Below are positions 1 to 7,846 of a stretch of 64,000 nucleotides of DNA, one piece after another. Location: positions 1 to 64,000 of the forward strand of contig PDRY01000021.1 in assembly GCA_002748265.1 (NCBI GenBank). The letters are read 5' to 3'. The notes beneath the pieces are model-generated. The model was not told the DNA's origin and made no database searches. It saw only the letters and a program-made list of their open reading frames with translations. This DNA is from Rhodobacterales bacterium (lineage in GTDB: Bacteria > Pseudomonadota > Alphaproteobacteria > Rhodobacterales > Rhodobacteraceae). Made by a program: the position numbers and the translations under genes. The stretch's first letter is position 1. Each line of letters starts with the position of its first letter.

Positions 1-2
1 TG

Positions 3-107
3 GAATTTGCAGCGAAAATTAACATGGACAAACTGGCCGTGTACGGCCACCAAACCCAAGGACTCTACGTGAGATGGAAGAAACTTGAGGCTCAGGTCAG
101 GCTGTGA
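3..107 (+). CDS. Possible 3' end of an unrecognised gene
   Basis: An open frame enters from the left edge and ends at a TGA at 105-107, giving 34 residues that close with WKKLEAQVRL. The tail has no motif I recognise, and only the last part of any protein would be visible. It would converge on the minus-strand hydrolase that ends at 310. Such a short frame can occur by chance, so this is only a possibility. The remaining bases, 108-309, show no gene. Confidence 0.22.
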   Translation, partial: EFAAKINMDKLAVYGHQTQGLYVRWKKLEAQVRL

Positions 108-309
108 CCGCTGCATCTTGCCCCATCCAAGGTTTGCCGTTGGCCATCGATGAAGATGTCCCTGCGAATCATGGTGATTGATTGAGATAGTGGTGCTCAA
201 ACCACGCTGATCGTCAGCGCGTCTGTCAGCCCCAAAACACCAGACATGTCGCCGCTCGTATTTCAAACCGTGAGTCATGCCGCAGGGCGGAAACCATTGG
301 ATCCTGGCT

Positions 310-1608
310 CTAGAACTCACTCCGTAAATCTGGCCACTGGTTGCTAAACGTTGCTCTGAGTTGACCGTCCTCCCATGTGACAGTCGCGCTAAGCGGCTGG
401 TCCGCGCAATCCACATAACGGCCAAAACGGGTTGGCTGTGCGGGATCGGACAGGTGGATATACCCCTCCATCCGCGGCATCGCATCAAGTTTGCCGCGCC
501 CTCCGGACGCCCAATCCAGGAGCATGGGCATAATCTGCGTCGAGCTGGTAAGCCCCTGCTCCACCCCGGGCTCTAGTTCGGGCGCCCGGATCATCAAGGG
601 CACGCGCCACGCGGGGTCGAGAATGCTGTCCTTCCCCCAGAGCCCGGCATCGCCCAGCATCTCTCCGTGATCGCCGGTCACGATCACCGTGGTACTGCCC
701 GCCTGTCCCGTGTCGTCAAGCCAATCCAGAAGGCGCCCAAGGTGGTGATCGCATTCCGCAACGAGGCCCAGATAGACTGCCCGCAGGTCCGCGATCTGCG
801 CAGGGCGCAAAGCGCGCGCACGTCCATCGAACCCGTGAAAGAGCGCGCCGTTGGACAGCTCGTGGTGCCAGGCGTCAAAGAAAGGATGATCCTCGGGGCA
901 CGGCGTAGGCGCAGGCATAGCCGCGGCATCGACCATCCCGTTCCACGGCGCGGGCGCCACAAAGGGCGGGTGCGGGCGGATATAGGTCACCATGGCGAAC
1001 CATGGATGATCGCGGCGCGCCTCCAGCCCCTCCAGCACCCGGTCCGTCAGATAGGCCGTATCGCTCTGCGCCGCGTCATATGGTGGCACGCCCCGGATCC
1101 CGCCGGTATCGCTGCGGTAAAGGTCAAAGAACCGCTCTGGCCACGGGCGGGGCAGTTCCACGCCTTGCCGCGCAAGCCAGCCGGGCCATTCAGAGCCCGT
1201 CTCCCACCGCATCTCGACGACTTCGCGAAAGCCCGCCGCAACGCCCTCATAGGAGCGCAGGTCGGGATCGCTGGGGTGCAGCAGGGCCGGGTCGCCCGCG
1301 AAATCGGTGTAGCCAAAGAGCAGCGGCTCCACCCCATGTTTGCGCAGCTCGGTACCCAGCGTGGGCGTGCCGGTTTTGACCGGAAAGCCGTTCATCACCG
1401 CACCATGTTCCGGCCCCGCAAGCCCGGTCAGAAGGCTGGCGCGTGAGGGGCCGCAAGGCACCATGGCGGTGCGGTGCTGCTCATAGACCCGCGACTGCGC
1501 CGCGAGGCGGTCGAAATTCGGCGTCGGCACATGCGCGGCAAGCGCCCCGCGCAGCACATCGGCGCGCAGCTGGTCATAGACCAGGAAGAGCGTGTTGCGG
1601 GCGCTCAT
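310..1608 (-). CDS. Sulfatase-superfamily hydrolase, phosphonate monoester hydrolase-like
   Basis: A 432-residue member of the alkaline phosphatase/sulfatase superfamily. Cys52 sits in CGPSRASLLTG, the C-x-P-S-R formylglycine signature, so a matured formylglycine nucleophile is expected. Metal-ligand motifs are visible at the N-terminus (VYDQLRAD) and late in the protein (VTGDHGEMLGD). The stretch RPHPPFVAPAPW and the general layout match phosphonate monoester hydrolases such as Rhizobium PehA better than choline or aryl sulfatases. It is shorter than PehA (about 510 residues), lacking much of the C-terminal part. Its ATG overlaps the phnX stop (ATGA), so it is translated with phnX and phnW. 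The inferred job is releasing 2-aminoethylphosphonate from an ester before PhnW acts. A plain sulfatase is the alternative. It has no signal peptide, so it should act in the cytoplasm. Confidence 0.8.
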   Translation of the reverse strand: MSARNTLFLVYDQLRADVLRGALAAHVPTPNFDRLAAQSRVYEQHRTAMVPCGPSRASLLTGLAGPEHGAVMNGFPVKTGTPTLGTELRKHGVEPLLFGYTDFAGDPALLHPSDPDLRSYEGVAAGFREVVEMRWETGSEWPGWLARQGVELPRPWPERFFDLYRSDTGGIRGVPPYDAAQSDTAYLTDRVLEGLEARRDHPWFAMVTYIRPHPPFVAPAPWNGMVDAAAMPAPTPCPEDHPFFDAWHHELSNGALFHGFDGRARALRPAQIADLRAVYLGLVAECDHHLGRLLDWLDDTGQAGSTTVIVTGDHGEMLGDAGLWGKDSILDPAWRVPLMIRAPELEPGVEQGLTSSTQIMPMLLDWASGGRGKLDAMPRMEGYIHLSDPAQPTRFGRYVDCADQPLSATVTWEDGQLRATFSNQWPDLRSEF

Positions 1609-2384
1609 GCCTCAAGCCGCTCAATGAGCGCGGGCAGATCGGCCACGCTGTCGATCAGGTGATCGGCCCCGGCGGCGCTCAGCTCTGGCCCGACCCGGTC
1701 GCGGATCGCTTGCTTCTCGGCCTCGCTCAGGGCGGCGGCCTCTTCGACCGTGAGCCCAGCCGCATTGCCCGTCAGCAAAAGCCCAACGGTAACGCAGCCC
1801 GCCGACGCCCCTTCGGCGATGCCGGGCGCGGTGTCGTCGACCTTCAGGATCGCAGCGGGCGGATAGGCGACCAGATCCACCATGGTCTGGTAGATGCCCA
1901 GCGGGCCCGGGCGCCCCTCGGGCAGATCATCCGAGCAGATCAGATTGTCGGGCGCGTAGCCCTGCGCCGCTGCCACTGGCAAGACCCGTTCCATGATCGA
2001 GCGCGTGTAGCCCGTGGTGGAGCCGATCTTGATCCCGCGCTCGCGCAGATAGTGGACCGTCTCCAGAGCGCCGGGGATCAGGTCGGCATAGTCGGCCACG
2101 ACCTCTTCGTTCATCGGCACGAAGACTTCATAGACCTTGTCCACATCCGCATCCGTTGGCGCAGCGCCGTATTTGGCTTCCCATTGGGCTGCGATCTCCG
2201 GGTTATCCATCATGGCGCGGATGTGGTCCCATTTCGCGGCCCCCATCGGCGCGCGGGCTTGGGCGATCGTAGCCGTGATGCCAAAACGCTCAAAGGCTTT
2301 GACGAAGACCCCCATGGGCGCGAAGGAGCCAAAGTCGATCATCGTCCCGGCCCAGTCGAAAATCGCGGCTTTGAACTGGCTCAT
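1605..2384 (-). CDS. phnX: Phosphonoacetaldehyde hydrolase (phosphonatase)
   Basis: This 259-residue HAD-superfamily enzyme splits phosphonoacetaldehyde into acetaldehyde and phosphate. The N-terminal FDWAGTMIDFG carries the nucleophile Asp10. GAAKWDHIRAM carries Lys51, matching the Schiff-base lysine that sets phosphonatases apart from other HAD enzymes. A late DDTAPGIAEG element fits the Mg-binding loop. I chose the ATG at 2384 because AGGAGGT lies just upstream and the start overlaps the phnW stop as ATGA; the longer open frame upstream is read-through of phnW. The stop overlaps the start of the sulfatase-type hydrolase. It forms the second step of AEP breakdown after PhnW. Confidence 0.95.
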   Translation of the reverse strand: MSQFKAAIFDWAGTMIDFGSFAPMGVFVKAFERFGITATIAQARAPMGAAKWDHIRAMMDNPEIAAQWEAKYGAAPTDADVDKVYEVFVPMNEEVVADYADLIPGALETVHYLRERGIKIGSTTGYTRSIMERVLPVAAAQGYAPDNLICSDDLPEGRPGPLGIYQTMVDLVAYPPAAILKVDDTAPGIAEGASAGCVTVGLLLTGNAAGLTVEEAAALSEAEKQAIRDRVGPELSAAGADHLIDSVADLPALIERLEA

Positions 2385-3556
2385 GCGAGCACCTCCTGAA
2401 TACGGCGGCTCTGCGCCAGAACGTCGGGGGATGGCGCGCCCGAGGCGACGCCCATCTCGGAGAGGGTGACGCTGATGGCCGACAGGACCTCGCCCATCAC
2501 GGCGCTGTCGATCTGCCCGATGCACCCGATGCGGAAGCTCTCGGCCTCGGTCAGTTTGCCGGGGTAGATGATGAACCCCCTGCCCTTCAGCGCGTCGTAG
2601 AACCGGTTGAAATCGAACGCCGGATCGGCGGGCGAAAAGAACGTCACGATGATCGGCGAGAGCCACGGATCGGGCAGCAGGGTCTCAAATCCCAGATCCC
2701 GCATCCCGGCGACCAGCAGGTCGCGGTTCGCGGTATAGCGCGCGCCGCGAGCCGCCACGCCGCCTTCGGCCTCATGCTGGCGCAGCGCCTCAAGGAAGGC
2801 CGCAACCACATGGGTCGGCGGGGTGAAGCGCCACTGGCCGTTCGCCTCCATCGCTCGCCATTGCGCGTGCACGTCGAGGCTGAGCGAGAGGCTGTTGCCC
2901 TCGGCGGCGGAAATCTCATCGCGCGGCGCCAGCACAAAGCCAAAACCCGGCACGCCTTCGATGCACTTGTTGGCCGAAGACACCATGGCGGCAAAGCGGA
3001 TCTGACCAGGCTCCACCGGGATCGCGCCAAAGGCGGACATGCTGTCGATCAGCAGTTTGCGCCCGGCGGCCTCCGTCGCGGCTGCGATCTCGGCCAGCGG
3101 GTTGAGGATGCCCGAGGAGGTCTCGCAATGGATCGCGAGCACATGGGTGATGGCGGGATCGGCGGCCAGGGCCTCGGCCACCTCCGGCCCGCGCGGCGGC
3201 AGGTAGTCGCCCTTGTCGATCACCGTCAGCGCCCGCCCCATCTGGCGCAAGGTCTGTGCCGCGCGTTTGCCATAGGCCCCATTGGCCAGCACCAGAACCT
3301 TGCCGTCACGGGGGACAAAGCTGCCCAGCATCGCCTCGACCAGATAGCTGCCCGAGCCCTGCATGGGCACGCAGTCAAACCCCTCTGCCCGTGGCCCAAG
3401 CAGTGCAATCAGCCCCTGCCGGAGAGCCGCCGTCATGGCGCGGAAATCGCCGTCCCAACTGCCCCAGTCCCGCAGCATCGCCTCTTTGGTCGCGGGCGAC
3501 GTGGTCAGCGGGCCGGGGGTGAGCAGATAGGGGTCTGCAATGCGGGGCATGTCCAT
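2381..3556 (-). CDS. phnW: 2-aminoethylphosphonate-pyruvate transaminase
   Basis: A 391-residue fold-type I PLP aminotransferase that converts 2-aminoethylphosphonate and pyruvate to phosphonoacetaldehyde and alanine. The N-terminal LLTPGPLTTS is typical of PhnW. The PLP lysine is Lys197 in SSANKCIEGVPGFGF, with Asp171 of LLIDSMSAFG likely contacting the pyridine nitrogen. The start at 3556 has AAAGGAG seven bases upstream. It is the first gene of the phnW-phnX-hydrolase group, each overlapping the next by four bases. The 111 bases upstream, up to the ABC ATPase gene, contain an ATAG-N7-CTAT inverted repeat that also occurs before the transporter operon. Confidence 0.95.
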   Translation of the reverse strand: MDMPRIADPYLLTPGPLTTSPATKEAMLRDWGSWDGDFRAMTAALRQGLIALLGPRAEGFDCVPMQGSGSYLVEAMLGSFVPRDGKVLVLANGAYGKRAAQTLRQMGRALTVIDKGDYLPPRGPEVAEALAADPAITHVLAIHCETSSGILNPLAEIAAATEAAGRKLLIDSMSAFGAIPVEPGQIRFAAMVSSANKCIEGVPGFGFVLAPRDEISAAEGNSLSLSLDVHAQWRAMEANGQWRFTPPTHVVAAFLEALRQHEAEGGVAARGARYTANRDLLVAGMRDLGFETLLPDPWLSPIIVTFFSPADPAFDFNRFYDALKGRGFIIYPGKLTEAESFRIGCIGQIDSAVMGEVLSAISVTLSEMGVASGAPSPDVLAQSRRIQEVLA

Positions 3557-3619
3557 CAGGCGGCTCCTTTATAATGCCAAGGCCCGGCTATACGAAAAAT
3601 CTACACCCTGAACTCACTC

Positions 3620-3634
3620 ATAGCATTTCGCTAT
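3620..3634. promoter_or_regulatory. Candidate LysR-type operator upstream of phnW
   Basis: ATAGCATTTCGCTAT is an inverted repeat of ATAG around seven bases. It fits the T-N11-A pattern of LysR-type regulators. It lies about 64-78 bases before the phnW start, and a TATAGC-like -10 on the minus strand follows near 3588-3593. The same half-sites with the same spacing occur at 9992-10006 before the transporter operon. The assignment to the LysR protein at 10003-10911 is inference. Confidence 0.5.
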
Positions 3635-3667
3635 ATCGTATGGGCGGGGGTGCCCTCACGCCGAGCC

Positions 3668-5359
3668 CTACTCAGCGGGCTCCATGATGGTCGGTGTCTC
3701 GTGGCCGCCCGGCCCTCCACGCCGCTCCAGCAGCGGGATCGCGCCAATCAGCTTCTTGGTGTACTCCTGCTGCGGGTTGAGGAAAATCTCCTGCACCGTG
3801 CCCTCTTCGACCAGATCACCATGTTTGATGACGACGACGCGGTCGCACAGGTTGGCGATCACGCTGAGGTCATGGGAGATGAACAGGAAGGTGATCCCCA
3901 GATCGTCGCGCAGTTCCTTGAGAAGTTTGAGGATCTCGGACTGCGTGGACACATCGAGCGCCGCAACGGATTCGTCGGCCACGATGAATTTCGGCTCAGA
4001 AATCAGCGCCCGCGCAATGCAGATCCGCTGGCGCTGCCCGCCCGAGAACGCGTGCGGGAAGCGGCGCAGATGGGTGATGTCGATCTTGCAGCGCTCGGCC
4101 ACGCGCTTCACCCGCGCGTCGATCTCCTTCTTGTCCTTGACGAGGCCCGTGGCGATCAGCGGCTCGGCGATGATGTCGCGCACGGTGAGGCGCGGGTTCA
4201 GCGAGGCATGGGGGTCCTGGAAGATCATCTGCGCCATCTGCGCAAACTTGCGGCGCTTGATCTGGCGGGGATGGGTGAATTTCACCGGCGGATCGGTGAA
4301 GAACTCCACCTCACCGCTCGCAATCGGGGTGGCGCCGAGGATGCATTTCCCAAGCGTCGTCTTGCCCGACCCGGACTCGCCCACCAGCCCGATGATACGC
4401 CCCTTGGGCAGGGTCAGGTTGGCGTTCTTAACGGCATGAAAGACGCTCTGATCCCGGCGCCCGCCGGTGTTCATCGGGAACTCGATATTGATCCCGCGCA
4501 CCTCCAGCAACGGCTCGGGCGTCTCCGCGGGCGGGGGCGGCAGCTCGTCCAGATGCGGCAGAGCCTCGATCAGCTCGCGGGTATAGGCGTGGCGCGGGTC
4601 GTAGAGGACGTCATCCGCGAAACCGGCCTCGACCACCTCACCCTTCTTCAGCACCGTCACGCGGTCGGCGATCTTGCCGATGACGCCGAGGTCGTGGGTG
4701 ATGAAGACCATGGACATGCCCATCTGTTCGCGCAGCTCCAGCAGCAGGTCGAGCACCTGCGCCTGAATGGTCACGTCCAGAGCGGTGGTCGGCTCGTCCG
4801 CGATCAGCAGCTTGGGCTGGGTGGACAGGGCCATGGCGATCATCGCCCGCTGGCGCATCCCACCGGAGAGCTCGAACACATACTGATCGAAGCGCACGTC
4901 GGGCATCGGAATGCCCACGCGGTCGAAGAGCTCAATCCCGATCTTGCGAGCCTCCTCGCGCGAGAGGCCGCGATGGATGCGGATGGTCTCGACGATCTGA
5001 TCGCCCAGCCGGATCGCCGGGGCGAAACTGGCCATGGGCTCCTGGAAGATCATGGACACGACGCCCCCATGGACCATCTTCAGCCCCCGGCCCTTCAGCT
5101 TGAGCACGTCGTGATCCGCGCCATCATGGTGCAGCGTCACACGACTGGCCGGGTCGATCACAGCGTTGCCGGGCATCAGCCGCATGATCGTCTTCGAAGT
5201 CACGGATTTGCCGGAGCCACTCTCGCCCACCAGCCCCATGACTTCGCCCTGTTCGACGTTCATGTTGAAATCGCGCACCGCGCTGACCACGCCGCTTTCG
5301 GTGCGAAAGCCGACCGACAGGTTGCGGACATCCAGAATGGGTTTCTTCAGCAGCGCCAT
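3668..5359 (-). CDS. Peptide-type ABC transporter ATPase, two fused nucleotide-binding domains
   Basis: At 563 residues this joins DppD-like and DppF-like domains in one chain. The first half has Walker [10 protein letters not shown], signature LSGGMRQRA and Walker [14 protein letters not shown]. The second has [20 protein letters not shown] and [13 protein letters not shown]. Oligopeptide-type C-terminal extensions follow each domain. I chose the ATG at 5359 (MALLKKPIL), four bases after the upstream permease stop; the longer reading frame would overlap the permease by some 60 bases. It powers the importer formed with the two permeases and the binding protein upstream. Its position directly before phnW suggests a phosphonate-containing substrate rather than ordinary peptides. 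Confidence 0.9.
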   Translation of the reverse strand: MALLKKPILDVRNLSVGFRTESGVVSAVRDFNMNVEQGEVMGLVGESGSGKSVTSKTIMRLMPGNAVIDPASRVTLHHDGADHDVLKLKGRGLKMVHGGVVSMIFQEPMASFAPAIRLGDQIVETIRIHRGLSREEARKIGIELFDRVGIPMPDVRFDQYVFELSGGMRQRAMIAMALSTQPKLLIADEPTTALDVTIQAQVLDLLLELREQMGMSMVFITHDLGVIGKIADRVTVLKKGEVVEAGFADDVLYDPRHAYTRELIEALPHLDELPPPPAETPEPLLEVRGINIEFPMNTGGRRDQSVFHAVKNANLTLPKGRIIGLVGESGSGKTTLGKCILGATPIASGEVEFFTDPPVKFTHPRQIKRRKFAQMAQMIFQDPHASLNPRLTVRDIIAEPLIATGLVKDKKEIDARVKRVAERCKIDITHLRRFPHAFSGGQRQRICIARALISEPKFIVADESVAALDVSTQSEILKLLKELRDDLGITFLFISHDLSVIANLCDRVVVIKHGDLVEEGTVQEIFLNPQQEYTKKLIGAIPLLERRGGPGGHETPTIMEPAE

Positions 5360-5363
5360 CGGG

Positions 5364-6593
5364 TCAGCCCTTCCGCTCGGAGTAAGGATCAGCCGCGTCG
5401 CGCAGCGCGTCGCCGACAAAGACAAAGGCGAGGATCAGCATGATGAACACACCCACCGGGATGAACTGCCACGCCATGTTCTGCAAAATGTCCGGGTCCT
5501 GCGCCTTTTGCAGCAGCACGCCCAGAGAGTTGACCGGCTCGGTCAGGCCAAGGCCGAGGAAGCTGAGCGAGGTTTCAGCGAGGATCATGTAGGGGAAGTT
5601 GATGATCGTATCGACGATGATGTAGCTGGTGAAGCTTGGGATCAGGTGGCGGAAGATGATGCGCAGGTTCGAGGAGCCAGCCAGCTTCGCCGCCAGCACG
5701 TAGTCTTGCGTGCGTTCGGTCAGGATATGGGTCCTGAGCCGTCGGCCCAGAGCCGCGAAATCCAGCACCCCGATAAAGACCGCAATGGCGAAGTAGCGCT
5801 GCACCGGGGTCAGGTCGAATTGCGACAGCGCCACCGCACAGGCGAGGTAAATCGGGATCGACGGCACTACGCGCACCGCTTCGGTGATCGACATGATGAT
5901 GCTGTCCACCCGGCCGCCGAAATAGCCCGACACGCCGCCCACCAGAAGCGAGGCCATCAGCTTGAAGAACAGCGCCACAATGGCGATGGAGACCGTTACC
6001 CAGATCGCATGCAGCGTGCGGGCGAAGACGTCTTTGCCGTCTTCATCGGTGCCGAAAAGGTGCAGCTTGCCCTCTTCGGTTACCATGAAATGCCGGTCCC
6101 AGGTGATCTTGAAGACCCCTAGGTTCAACAGCGTATAGTCCCAGCCCTTGCCAAAGAAGGTGATGTAGCGCCGGGCGTCCATGTCCACGTTGAACTTGTT
6201 CTGCCCCGAAGAGCTAAGCGCATCGCCCGAGGTCAGCGCATCGAGCGCGTCCAGATTGCCGCCGCCAAGCGCGCCCAGATCCAGCTTCGCCTCCTCCTTG
6301 GAGTAGGTGTAGACGAAGGGCTGTAGCGAGAAACCGTTTTCGTCCCAGAACCGGATCAGCTGCGGCGCGCCGCGTTTGTAGTCCGGGTCAGCTCCGCGGA
6401 TCGTCGGATCCACCGGTGAGAAGAACGGCGCAAAGAGCCCCATCACCACAGTGATGATCAGCACCCACATGGCGACCACGCCGATGATGTTCTTCATGAA
6501 CCGGCGGCGGATCAGGGTGATCTGACCAGCGGTGTAATAGTCGTCGTCATGCTCTTTCTGGCCCGTGGCCAGAGCGCTCGTCGCATCGGTCAT
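5364..6593 (-). CDS. Peptide-type ABC transporter permease (DppC-like)
   Basis: A 409-residue inner-membrane permease. One transmembrane segment lies at about residues 35-57. A periplasmic stretch of roughly 130 residues follows, long for a DppC protein, then the five-helix core. The transporter-ATPase coupling loop is visible as DYVLAAKLAGSS about 110 residues from the end. TSLSFLGLGL near the C-terminus is characteristic of the DppC/OppC branch. It begins three bases after the stop of the preceding permease and ends four bases before the ATPase start, so the three are co-translated. Confidence 0.88.
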   Translation of the reverse strand: MTDATSALATGQKEHDDDYYTAGQITLIRRRFMKNIIGVVAMWVLIITVVMGLFAPFFSPVDPTIRGADPDYKRGAPQLIRFWDENGFSLQPFVYTYSKEEAKLDLGALGGGNLDALDALTSGDALSSSGQNKFNVDMDARRYITFFGKGWDYTLLNLGVFKITWDRHFMVTEEGKLHLFGTDEDGKDVFARTLHAIWVTVSIAIVALFFKLMASLLVGGVSGYFGGRVDSIIMSITEAVRVVPSIPIYLACAVALSQFDLTPVQRYFAIAVFIGVLDFAALGRRLRTHILTERTQDYVLAAKLAGSSNLRIIFRHLIPSFTSYIIVDTIINFPYMILAETSLSFLGLGLTEPVNSLGVLLQKAQDPDILQNMAWQFIPVGVFIMLILAFVFVGDALRDAADPYSERKG

Positions 6594-6596
6594 GGA

Positions 6597-7784
6597 TCAG
6601 TTCCCCAGAACAGAGCGGCGCACGCGCGGGTCGATCGCCGCCAGCACCACATCGGTGAAAAAGTTGAAGGCGATGACCACCAACGCCACGAGGAAGAGGA
6701 TCGCAGCGGCCAGCTGTTGGTCATTGGTCTGGGCCAGAGCCTCGATCAGAAGGGCGGCGGCATCGGTCAGCCCGATCACCACGGCCACAATCGGCAGGTC
6801 GTTGAAGATCCGCTGCCAGTCGAACCCCACCGAGTTGAACAGCGGCGAGATCGAGTGGCGCACCGGGTATTTCGCCCAAAGCGCCGCGCCCGAGACGCCG
6901 CGCGCACGGGCCGCTTCGACGTAGAGCTTGTTGCTTTCATCGGTGACGAGCGCCCGCACGGTCTGCAATTGCAGCGCGGTGGCGGCCCAGCCGATGACGA
7001 AGATCGGGATCCAGATATGCGCCGCCAGATCCCAGAGCTTGCCGAACTGGAAGCCGCCTTCGAACCAGCCGACATTTTTCCATTCATCCGAGAAGAAGCC
7101 CGACGGAGTCGGCAGTCCCGCCCAGATCAGTGCAAGGATCACGATCAGCGCCAGCAGGAAGTTCGGGATCGCGAGGCCAAGGTAAGAGATCACCCGCAAC
7201 ACCGAATCCAACGCCTTGCGCAGGATCAGACCGAGCGAGCCGAGGATGTTCTGCGCGTCGCTCTTGGCCGGATCTTTGCGCACCCAAGGTTGCGAAATCA
7301 TGTTGGCCGAGAAAATCCCGAAGGGCACGGCGATGAGATAGGACAGCAAGAGGCCGATGATGCAGAACATGAAGCTGACCCAGAACCGGTCGCCCAGAGC
7401 CTGCCCCACCGATTGCCGCTTTGAACAGCTGAACCCCAGATCGCCCTTTAGCGTCAGGTTCGTCGCCCAATTGGCCCAGCGTTGCACCACGCCCTTGTCG
7501 AGCCCCATCCGGGCACGTTCGGCATTAATGTCAGCCTGCGTGATCGTTTCGCCTTGCGAGGTCTTATAGGCGATCATCTTCTCGGCGCAGTCACCGGGGA
7601 TGGTTTCCATCAGTCCAAAGACAATGGCGCTTACCAGCAGCAGCGTCACAAGCGCCATGATGTAGCGGTTGAACACATAGTTCCAATATTGGCTGTGCAG
7701 CGCACGGGCGTAGAGCAGCCCACCAATGATGACGATGACCCAGAGTAGCCAGGTATTCGCCAGAAATCCGGTGATCGCGCCCAT
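6597..7784 (-). CDS. Peptide-type ABC transporter permease (DppB-like)
   Basis: This 395-residue membrane protein is the DppB-type partner. After two N-terminal membrane segments it has RMGLDKGVVQRWANWATN, the usual DppB motif between helices, and a coupling loop YVEAARARGVSG around residue 280. I took the ATG at 7784 because GGAAGGAG lies eight bases upstream; the longer frame runs into the preceding intergenic region. An extra hydrophobic helix before the usual DppB start makes it longer than typical (about 340 residues). It follows the binding-protein gene after 62 bases that hold a strong hairpin. Confidence 0.88.
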   Translation of the reverse strand: MGAITGFLANTWLLWVIVIIGGLLYARALHSQYWNYVFNRYIMALVTLLLVSAIVFGLMETIPGDCAEKMIAYKTSQGETITQADINAERARMGLDKGVVQRWANWATNLTLKGDLGFSCSKRQSVGQALGDRFWVSFMFCIIGLLLSYLIAVPFGIFSANMISQPWVRKDPAKSDAQNILGSLGLILRKALDSVLRVISYLGLAIPNFLLALIVILALIWAGLPTPSGFFSDEWKNVGWFEGGFQFGKLWDLAAHIWIPIFVIGWAATALQLQTVRALVTDESNKLYVEAARARGVSGAALWAKYPVRHSISPLFNSVGFDWQRIFNDLPIVAVVIGLTDAAALLIEALAQTNDQQLAAAILFLVALVVIAFNFFTDVVLAAIDPRVRRSVLGN

Positions 7785-7805
7785 ATCTGCACTCCTTCCA
7801 AAAGA

Positions 7806-7835
7806 GACCCGGGCAGCAGCTCTGCCGCCCGGGTC
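7806..7835 (-). terminator. Strong intercistronic stem-loop between binding protein and permease genes
   Basis: GACCCGGGC at 7806-7814 pairs perfectly with GCCCGGGTC at 7827-7835. There is no T-run. The position, just after the binding-protein stop and before the first permease, is classic for a partial terminator or mRNA-stabilising hairpin that keeps binding protein more abundant than the membrane parts. Confidence 0.6.
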
Positions 7836-7846
7836 GGATTGCAGGG

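Noticed and set aside
310-1608. Phosphonoacetate hydrolase (PhnA) for the third phn-linked gene
   Set aside because: PhnA uses a threonine nucleophile; this protein has the Cys-based C-x-P-S-R formylglycine motif, pointing to the sulfatase/phosphonate monoester hydrolase branch.
3650-5443. 597-codon open frame on the plus strand
   Set aside because: It is antisense to the double ABC ATPase, whose Walker and signature motifs are unmistakable; the frame is a GC-driven shadow rich in Arg, Asp, Gly and His.
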